Shown here piece after piece: positions 58,033 through 64,000 of a DNA stretch of 64,000 bases. The DNA is from Oscillospiraceae bacterium (GTDB lineage: Bacteria > Bacillota > Clostridia > Oscillospirales > JAAYXM01): NCBI GenBank assembly GCA_017421025.1, contig JAFQME010000031.1, positions 62,001-126,000 on the forward strand, read 5' to 3'. The notes under the pieces were generated by a model. The model was not told where the DNA came from. It was given only the letters and a program-made list of their open reading frames with translations, and did no database searches. The stretch's first letter is position 1. Every line of letters begins with the position of its first letter. A program made the position numbers and the translations under genes.

Positions 58033-59097
58033 ATGGGAAAGGTAAAAGTATTGCTGATCGGCGCAGCATTCAGCGCAGATCTGCACATGGACGGGTACTC
58101 CAGATGTACCGACATCGCCGAGATCGTTGCAATTTGCGATAAAGATCTCGACCGTGTCAAAGCACTGGCTGACCGTTACAATGTGACCGGCTATGTCGCA
58201 TATGACGATATGTTCAAGGCAATCGAAGAGGTTGACTGTGATGTCGTCGATATCTGCCTGCCGAACTTCCTGCATGTGGAAGCTGCAAAGAAAGCATTTG
58301 CAAAGGGCAGACACGTCATCTCCGAGAAGCCCCTTGCAACCACCGTTGAAGATGCAAAGGAAATGCTTGATGCATCCATCGCAGCAGGCAAGAAGCTCTA
58401 CTATGCAGAAGATTGGCTCTTCGCTCCGGCTCTCCAGAGAGCTCTCCAGGTTGTCGAAGAAGGCGCAATTGGCAAGCCCATGTTCGTTCGTGCACGTGAG
58501 TGCCACTGCGGCTCCCATTCCCCGTTTGCACAGACCATCAAGTATTGTGGCGGCGGCGCAATGGTTCACCTCGGTGTCCATCCGGTCTGCTTCATGCTCG
58601 CACTGAAGGAAAACCGTTGGACCGAACTCACCGCTATGACTTCCGGCGGTTTGGAAAACAACCTCCAGCACAAGACCATGGAAGGTGAAGACTGGGGCGC
58701 AGCGCTCATCCGTTTTGAGGACGGCACCACCGCTCTCCTCGAGGCAAACTATGTCACCACCGGCGGTATGGAAGACGTCATTGACTTCTATGGCGACAAG
58801 GGCTGCATCCATGTAGACCTCACCTTCTCCTCCGCTTTGAATGTATACTCCATCCCGGGCCTTGAATACACCGTTGAAAAGGCAGAAGTGACCACCGGTT
58901 GGTCCAAGCCGGCTGTTGACGAAAAGTTCAACTTAGGCTATGTTGACGAAATCCGTCACTTCATGACTTCCGCTCGTGACAACGTTGATGCAAAGATCGG
59001 TCTGCGTGGTGTGGACGGCTATGAAGCAATCAAGGTCATCAACCTGATTTACCAGTCTGCTCGTGAAGGCAGAACCATCAAGAACGATAACCTTTAA
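58033..59097 (+). CDS. Gfo/Idh/MocA-family NAD(P)-dependent oxidoreductase
   Basis: The 354-residue protein has an N-terminal Rossmann domain (VKVLLIGAAFSADLHMDGYSRC, IAEIVAICDKDLDRVKALADRYNV), the family motif SEKPLATTVEDAKEML with the catalytic-region Lys, and a C-terminal beta-sheet domain (GGGAMVHLGVHPVCFML, with the substrate-site Asp/His position). Members oxidise or reduce sugar or inositol-like substrates. I use the ATG at 58033, with AGGAGG 8 bases upstream; the open frame extends 25 codons further up through the leader hairpins. It heads a cluster with a DPD-like enzyme, an SDR and an amidohydrolase. Confidence 0.92.
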   Translation: MGKVKVLLIGAAFSADLHMDGYSRCTDIAEIVAICDKDLDRVKALADRYNVTGYVAYDDMFKAIEEVDCDVVDICLPNFLHVEAAKKAFAKGRHVISEKPLATTVEDAKEMLDASIAAGKKLYYAEDWLFAPALQRALQVVEEGAIGKPMFVRARECHCGSHSPFAQTIKYCGGGAMVHLGVHPVCFMLALKENRWTELTAMTSGGLENNLQHKTMEGEDWGAALIRFEDGTTALLEANYVTTGGMEDVIDFYGDKGCIHVDLTFSSALNVYSIPGLEYTVEKAEVTTGWSKPAVDEKFNLGYVDEIRHFMTSARDNVDAKIGLRGVDGYEAIKVINLIYQSAREGRTIKNDNL

Positions 59098-59123
59098 TAT
59101 ATTTCCGCAGGAGGCATAAAAAG

Positions 59124-61778
59124 ATGAAAAAGAAAATCCATAATTTTGATCTGCCGGTTGAAATCGGCGGCGTAAAGTTCAGAAACCCGTTCTATGTAGC
59201 ATCCGGCCCGACCACCAAGAGCGTGGAACAGCTCAAGGTCATCGAAGAGTGCGGTTGGGGTGCAGCTTCCATTAAGCTCACCATCGATCCGGCTCCGTAC
59301 ATCAACCGTAAGCCGCGTTATGCGATCTTTAAGGACCGCAACGCTCTCTGCTTCACCGTTGAGAAACGTCTGACCTTCGAACAGGGCCTCCAGCTCATGA
59401 TCGATGCAAAGAAAGAACTCAAGGGCGACCTCAAGCTGTTTGCAAACATCACCTATGCGGGTGACGAAGGTGCAGCAGGCTGGGTCAACATGGCAAAGAA
59501 GTTTGAAGAGGCAGGCGCAGACGTCATCGAGCTGAATATGTGCTGCCCGAACATGTCCTTCAACCTCCAGCTCTCCTCCGGCGACGAAAACGCATCCGCA
59601 AAGAAGACCGGCGCAAGCCTGGGTCAGAACGCAGAAGCTGTTTCCGAAATCGTCCGTGCGATCAAGAAGGAAATCTCCATTCCGCTCTTTGTAAAGCTGA
59701 CTCCGGAAGGCGGCCAGATCGCTAAGGTTGCAACCGCTCTGTATGCTGCAGGCGCAGACGCTGTCGGTGGTACTTCCAACCGTATGGCAATCCCGCCGAT
59801 CAACATCGAAGAGCCGAACCGTGCTCCGTATCACCTCCAGGACGAAATCTCCATGTCCTGCCACTGCGGCAGCTGGGTCAAGCCGCTCGCACTCCGTGAT
59901 ACATACGAAATCCGTAAGGTCAACGGTCCGGAAGGCAAGATCATGATGGCTGGCGGTATCCGCAACTGGCATGATGCAATCGAAATGTTCATGTGCGGTG
60001 CTGACATGATCGGTATCTGCTCCGAAACCCTGATCTCCGGTTACGGCTTCATCGGCGACCTCATCGACGGTGTCCGTGAATTCATGCAGTCCCATGGCTA
60101 CAAGACCACCCGTGATATGCGTGACCTGATCGTTCCGCACGTCAGAAGCGCACAGGATGTTACCCTGTACCACGGCTATGCACACATCAAAGAAGAGCTG
60201 GCTGCTCCGTGTAAGGGCGCTTGCCCGGCACACGTTCCGGCTCAGGCATATATCCACAAGATCGCTCAGGGCGAGTACGAAGAAGCATACAACCTCATCG
60301 TTGGCGCAGCACCGCTGCAGAGCATCTGCGGTCTGGTATGTAGCCATCCGTGTGAACTCGCATGTACCCGTGGCGTGACCGGTCGTGCTATCCAGATCCG
60401 TGATCTGAAGGAATTTGCAATCGACCAGGCAAAGAAGAACGGCTGGAAGCCGAACACCGCAAAGGCTGAGAACAACGGCAAGCGTGTTGCTGTCATCGGT
60501 TCCGGTCCGGCTGGCTTCTCCGCAGCATGGTACCTCGCAAAGGCCGGCTATGCTGTCACCGTATTTGAAAAAGAATCCTACCTCGGCGGTATGATGCGCT
60601 TCGCAATTCCGGATTTCCGTATGGATAAGGGCGCAATCGACGCTGAATTCGCTCTCCTCGAATCCATGGGCGTTACCATCAAGACCGGTGTGGTCTTCGG
60701 TAAGGACATCACCGTTGAAAGCCTCAAGAAGGACGGCTTTGATGCAGTATTTGCAGGCATCGGTGCTCAGGTCGGCACTCTGCCGGGCGTCCCGGGCGAA
60801 GATGCAGACGGCGTGATCTCCGCTGTTGACTTCCTCAAGGAAGTTTACGACGGTAAGAAACCGGTTGTCGGTGAACGTGTTGTCGTTCTCGGCGGCGGCT
60901 TCACCGCTGTTGACGCTGCTCGCAGCGCACTCCGCCTTGGTGCAAAGGAAGTTTACATCGCTTACCGCCGTACCCGTGATGAAATGCCGGCAACCGGCGA
61001 CGAAATCGCTGAGGCAGAGGCAGAAGGCGTTAAGATCATGTACCTGGTCAGCCCGGTTGAAATTGTCAAGGACGGCTCCAAGGTCTCCGCTATTAAGATG
61101 AGCACCCAGGTCCTCGGCGATGCTGATGCAAGCGGCCGCCGTCGTCCGGAATCCGTTTCCGATGCAATCTTCACCCTGCCGTGTGACTGCGTGATCTCCG
61201 CTGTCGGCCAGAAGCCGGATGCAGCAGCAACCGCAGAATTCATCTGCGACAAGAAGGGCATGATCGCAGTTGACCGTGACACCCTGACCAACGATAACTT
61301 CGTCTTCGCCGGCGGCGACGCTGTCGAAGTCCGTAACATCATCTCCGCTGTGGCTGACGGTCGCCGTGCAGCATACAGCATCGACAGCACTCTCACCGGC
61401 GGCAAGCCGACCGTTGAGTTTGTTGGCGAATTCCCGATCGTGGACGCTCAGAAGGTCCTGCATCGCAATCCGTACTTCACTGACGGCGAAGCAGTCAACC
61501 TCGAGACCGCAGAAGGTGCAGAACGCATCAAGAACTTCTCCACTTTCCGCCGTGTCATGACCGAAGAAGAAGCAATTGCAGAAGCATCCCGCTGCTTGCA
61601 GTGCGGTTGCGGTGAGGGCTGCCAGCTCTGTAAGACCATCTGTACCGACTTCGCTCCGTTCATCATCAAGCCGGATGCTGTTCAGATCAATTCCGACAAG
61701 TGTGTTGCTTGTGGTATGTGCTACAACCGCTGCCCGAACGGCAACATCGAGATGATCGACACCCACGAAAAAGTTTAA
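59124..61778 (+). CDS. Dihydropyrimidine-dehydrogenase-like multidomain flavoenzyme, permuted domain order
   Basis: The 884-residue protein has an N-terminal FMN TIM barrel of the DHOD/PreA type (residues 1-340: FRNPFYVASGPTTKS, VIELNMCCPNMSF, VKLTPEGGQ, MMAGGIRNWHDAIEMFMCGAD), an [Fe-S] domain of GltD type from about 350 (CKGACPAH, CGLVCSHPCELACTRG), FAD and NAD(P) domains (VAVIGSGPAGFSAAWYLAKAG, VVVLGGGFTAVDAARSALRLG, FAGGDAVEVRNIISAVADG), and C-terminal [4Fe-4S] cysteines (CLQCGCGEGCQLC, CVACGMCYNRCP). Mammalian DPD has the Fe-S/FAD part first and the barrel last. The usual catalytic Cys of the barrel loop is Ser165 (GASLGQ), so the substrate is probably not uracil. AGGAGG precedes the ATG. 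Confidence 0.88.
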   Translation: MKKKIHNFDLPVEIGGVKFRNPFYVASGPTTKSVEQLKVIEECGWGAASIKLTIDPAPYINRKPRYAIFKDRNALCFTVEKRLTFEQGLQLMIDAKKELKGDLKLFANITYAGDEGAAGWVNMAKKFEEAGADVIELNMCCPNMSFNLQLSSGDENASAKKTGASLGQNAEAVSEIVRAIKKEISIPLFVKLTPEGGQIAKVATALYAAGADAVGGTSNRMAIPPINIEEPNRAPYHLQDEISMSCHCGSWVKPLALRDTYEIRKVNGPEGKIMMAGGIRNWHDAIEMFMCGADMIGICSETLISGYGFIGDLIDGVREFMQSHGYKTTRDMRDLIVPHVRSAQDVTLYHGYAHIKEELAAPCKGACPAHVPAQAYIHKIAQGEYEEAYNLIVGAAPLQSICGLVCSHPCELACTRGVTGRAIQIRDLKEFAIDQAKKNGWKPNTAKAENNGKRVAVIGSGPAGFSAAWYLAKAGYAVTVFEKESYLGGMMRFAIPDFRMDKGAIDAEFALLESMGVTIKTGVVFGKDITVESLKKDGFDAVFAGIGAQVGTLPGVPGEDADGVISAVDFLKEVYDGKKPVVGERVVVLGGGFTAVDAARSALRLGAKEVYIAYRRTRDEMPATGDEIAEAEAEGVKIMYLVSPVEIVKDGSKVSAIKMSTQVLGDADASGRRRPESVSDAIFTLPCDCVISAVGQKPDAAATAEFICDKKGMIAVDRDTLTNDNFVFAGGDAVEVRNIISAVADGRRAAYSIDSTLTGGKPTVEFVGEFPIVDAQKVLHRNPYFTDGEAVNLETAEGAERIKNFSTFRRVMTEEEAIAEASRCLQCGCGEGCQLCKTICTDFAPFIIKPDAVQINSDKCVACGMCYNRCPNGNIEMIDTHEKV

Positions 61779-61798
61779 TCGAAAGGAACTCCAGTACC

Positions 61799-62614
61799 AT
61801 GAATATGTTTTCTTTGGAAGGCAAAATTGCGGTCGTAACCGGTGCAGGCGGCGTCCTGTGCGCTGAGATCTCCAAGGGTCTCTCCAAGGCAGGCGCAACC
61901 GTCGCATTGCTCGACCTCCGCCTGGATATGGCGGAAAAGGCTGCAGAAGCAATCCGTCAGGAAGGCGGCAACGCTGCTGCATTTGAATGCAACGTGCTTG
62001 ACCGTGAGAGCATCGAAAAGGCAAAAGACGCTGTGATTGCAAAGTTCGGTCGTGTTGACATCCTGCTCAACGGCGCAGGCGGCAACCATCCGAAGGGCAC
62101 CACCAGCGACGAGATGTCCTTCTTCGACATCCCGCAGGATGCAGTGCAGTGGGTCTTCAACCTGAACATCCTCGGCACCATCATGCCGACTCAGGTCTTC
62201 GGCAAGCTCTTTGCTGAGCAGGATAGCGGCTGTGTGGTCAACATCAGCTCCATGAGCGCATATCATCCGCTCACCAGAACCGTTGCATACTCTGCAGCAA
62301 AAGCAGGTGTTACCAACTTCACCGAGTGGATGGCTGTCCACTTCAACCAGGAATATTCCAAGAATATCCGCGTCAACGCAATCGCTCCGGGCTTCCTTCT
62401 CACCCAGCAGAACTACTATCTGATGGTTGACGAAAAGACCGGCGGTAACACTCCGCGCGGCGAGAAGGTTCTGAATAAGACCCCGATGGATCGCTTCGGC
62501 GAACCGTCCGAACTGGTCGGCGGCGTCATCTTCCTCTGCTCGGATGCGGCTAAGTTCGTAAACGGCGTTGTTCTCCCGATCGACGGTGGCTTCAACGCAT
62601 ATTCCGGCGTATAA
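61799..62614 (+). CDS. SDR oxidoreductase of the D-mannonate/fructuronate (UxuB/YjmF) type
   Basis: The 271-residue protein is a classical SDR: cofactor loop VVTGAGGVLCAEISKGL, NNAG-like LLNGAGGNHPKGTT, catalytic Ser in NISSMSAYHPL, YSAAK with Tyr and Lys, and PGFLLTQQN. The GAGGNHPKGTT block is characteristic of Firmicute fructuronate reductases that convert D-fructuronate to D-mannonate. That would follow UxaC (29309-30694) in hexuronate breakdown, though uxuA (mannonate dehydratase) is not in the window. The ATG at 61799 has AAAGGA 11 bases upstream. Function could also belong to the DPD-like pathway of its cluster. Confidence 0.85.
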   Translation: MNMFSLEGKIAVVTGAGGVLCAEISKGLSKAGATVALLDLRLDMAEKAAEAIRQEGGNAAAFECNVLDRESIEKAKDAVIAKFGRVDILLNGAGGNHPKGTTSDEMSFFDIPQDAVQWVFNLNILGTIMPTQVFGKLFAEQDSGCVVNISSMSAYHPLTRTVAYSAAKAGVTNFTEWMAVHFNQEYSKNIRVNAIAPGFLLTQQNYYLMVDEKTGGNTPRGEKVLNKTPMDRFGEPSELVGGVIFLCSDAAKFVNGVVLPIDGGFNAYSGV

Positions 62615-62624
62615 TTCAAAAAAG

Positions 62625-62658
62625 ATAAAAGGGCAGGATTCCTGCCCTTTTTCTTTTC
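62625..62658 (+). terminator. Rho-independent terminator
   Basis: AAAGGGCAGG-ATT-CCTGCCCTTT (62628-62650) followed by T-rich sequence. The amidohydrolase gene begins 19 bases after it, so either it is partly read through or a weak promoter was missed. Confidence 0.88.
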
Positions 62659-62676
62659 CAGTAGGAGAGAGTTTTT

Positions 62677-64000
62677 ATGACCATTTATGAGAATGGCAAA
62701 ATCCATACCATGGACGACAGCCTTGCGGTGGTGGATTCCATTGCAGTACAGGGTGGGAAGATCGTTGCACGGGGAGCGGAAACACAACTGCTCGAAGGAG
62801 ATCGGGTTGACCTTGGCGGGAAAACCGTGATTCCGGGTCTGATTGACACCCATCTGCACCTGTTCACCTCGGCAGAAAGCGAAGCGGACGGAGAACTTGT
62901 CATCCCCACCTCGATTTCTGAACTGCTCACCCATCTCGCTGAGCAGGTGAAAACCCTGCCGAAAGGGGAATGGGTGGTGTATAAAAACACCTACCCGCTC
63001 CGTATTGATGAGCTGAGATATCCCACTTTGGCGGAACTCGATGCAGTCGCCCCTGACCATCCGGTAGCGGTGGATGGCTACTATTCCCAGCAGCTCAACT
63101 CGTGCGCACTGGGGAAAATCGACTTGGACCACCTGCCGATGGGCGGAAAAGTCGTGCGTGATGAAGCGGGGAATCTGACCGGTGTCTTGTGCAACTGCAA
63201 CTCGGTCTTTGCACCGCTTGCCGCAAAACGGGAACACTGCTCGCTCGAGGATGCAATCGCAGGCCTTATGCAGGAGTACAACCGTGTTGGTATCACTGCG
63301 GCAATCGAAGGGATTGGAAACTTCGGTGAAATTGAAGCGGTGCAGAGCTTGTGTGACGCAAACCGACAGACTGTGCGGATGCGCTATACCCTGATTCCGC
63401 CGCTTACCGACCGGGAGGCGTTCCTGGAGAAAATCAAAGCACTTCGCTTAGACCCGGAGTTTGGTGCGGTGCGATTTTTGAAAAATGTAGTGGACGGCGG
63501 CATCCTGACCGGAACTTCGCTGATGCAGGCGCCGTTTTGCAACAAAGAAGAAATTTTCGGTCTCCATGGTATGGGGGATGCTTGGTGCGGAAACCACGTG
63601 ACGAAGCACGACCTCTTAGTGGATACCATAAAACTTGCCCAAAGTGCAGGGCTGCAGCATGCGGCACACTGTGTGGGTGACGGGGCGGTGGATGCACTGC
63701 TCAAAGCATACGAAGAAGTTGGGGATACCGAGGGTCGCCGTCATGCAGTGCTGCATGGGGACTTCCTGGACGATGCCCTCATCCGCCGTGCAAAAGCGGT
63801 GGATGCGCAAATCCTGTTCCAGCCTGCGTGGCATTACATGGATGCGCCCAACGTGGGCAAAATCCTGCCCGAGACCGAGGCGGAAAAGTTGCAGCCGTAC
63901 CGCAAGATGCTGGATTCCGGCGTCAAGGTGGCGGCAGGCAGCGATCACATGGTGAAGTGGGACGAACGCTCCTCCTGCAACCCGTATGACCCGTTCCTGG
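62677..64000 (+). CDS. YtcJ-like amidohydrolase (3' part missing)
   Basis: The frame starts at the ATG at 62677 with AGGAG 9 bases upstream and runs off the right edge after 441 codons. It has the amidohydrolase_3 layout: TIYENGKIHTMDDSLAVVDSIAVQGGKIVARGA, the first metal motif VIPGLIDTHLHLF, later FLKNVVDGGIL, the VLHGDFLDDALI histidine region, and VAAGSDHMVKWDERSSCNPYDPFL with the metal-ligand Asp. Members hydrolyse amides or formyl groups on small molecules; the substrate is not predictable. It lies 62 bases beyond the SDR after a terminator and completes the visible cluster. Confidence 0.88.
   Translation, partial: MTIYENGKIHTMDDSLAVVDSIAVQGGKIVARGAETQLLEGDRVDLGGKTVIPGLIDTHLHLFTSAESEADGELVIPTSISELLTHLAEQVKTLPKGEWVVYKNTYPLRIDELRYPTLAELDAVAPDHPVAVDGYYSQQLNSCALGKIDLDHLPMGGKVVRDEAGNLTGVLCNCNSVFAPLAAKREHCSLEDAIAGLMQEYNRVGITAAIEGIGNFGEIEAVQSLCDANRQTVRMRYTLIPPLTDREAFLEKIKALRLDPEFGAVRFLKNVVDGGILTGTSLMQAPFCNKEEIFGLHGMGDAWCGNHVTKHDLLVDTIKLAQSAGLQHAAHCVGDGAVDALLKAYEEVGDTEGRRHAVLHGDFLDDALIRRAKAVDAQILFQPAWHYMDAPNVGKILPETEAEKLQPYRKMLDSGVKVAAGSDHMVKWDERSSCNPYDPFL

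Noticed and set aside
59094-62042. 982-codon open frame on the minus strand
   Set aside because: Antisense to the DPD-like gene, same explanation of codon bias.

Overview
The window reads as chromosome of an anaerobic, low-copy-number-element Firmicute, most likely a Clostridia/Oscillospiraceae-type gut or rumen bacterium. Reasons: a DnaD-domain/DnaC-type primosome pair, a PrsA/SurA-type lipoprotein, SLH-domain surface protein, LTA-synthase family enzyme, electron-bifurcating [FeFe] hydrogenase (HydABC type) next to NfnAB, AGGAGG ribosome sites, and -35/-10 boxes of the sigma-A type with 17-base spacers. Coding is dense and there is no rRNA, tRNA, insertion sequence, prophage or CRISPR array that I can see.

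Layout. 1-5415 (minus): foldase lipoprotein, mfd, pth and an isolated GlmU acetyltransferase half. 5601-9920 (plus): dnaD-like, dnaC-like loader, D-Ala-D-Ala carboxypeptidase, lipoprotein. 9935-29198 (plus): a 19-kb surface/accessory block with a small secreted protein, three giant secreted repeat proteins (1096, 1382 and 1404 residues) that share a C-terminal domain with the small one, a 35-residue peptide gene at 14485-14592, an acidic membrane-anchored protein and an SLH protein that end in the same 18-residue tail, then an HprK-like kinase, a PqqD-like peptide-binding protein, two Wzz-like chain-length/adaptor proteins and an NTP_transf_5 nucleotidyltransferase. 29309-31663: uronate isomerase uxaC divergent from an AraC regulator. 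31698-34862: hydE-mnmA divergent from an SGNH esterase. 34894-43169 (minus): LTA-synthase-like enzyme, CrtO-like membrane protein, TIR protein, two RlmD-type methyltransferases, a TetM-like GTPase and a small HD hydrolase. 43303-48629 (plus): murD, three overlapping M42 aminopeptidase paralogues, LysR. 48776-57805 (plus): two alcohol dehydrogenases behind a Rex-like operator, nfnAB, hydCBA and a small ferredoxin; this is the redox-balancing centre of the window. 57885-64000 (plus): a structured leader, then Gfo/Idh/MocA oxidoreductase, a rearranged dihydropyrimidine-dehydrogenase-like multidomain enzyme, an SDR of the UxuB type and an amidohydrolase cut by the window end.

Most interesting point: in 9935-29198 the C-terminal tail EPSMEDLATSDEGWTGIY (with a looser GYSGIY relative) and the element GDND(V/A)(S/A)DPW(G/A) recur in otherwise unrelated secreted proteins and in the 35-residue peptide. 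They sit directly upstream of a kinase/PqqD/nucleotidyltransferase trio that in known lasso-peptide loci tailors peptide C-termini. I infer, without proof, a tail-directed modification or surface-display system. All domain calls are from reading sequence by eye; no database search was run.
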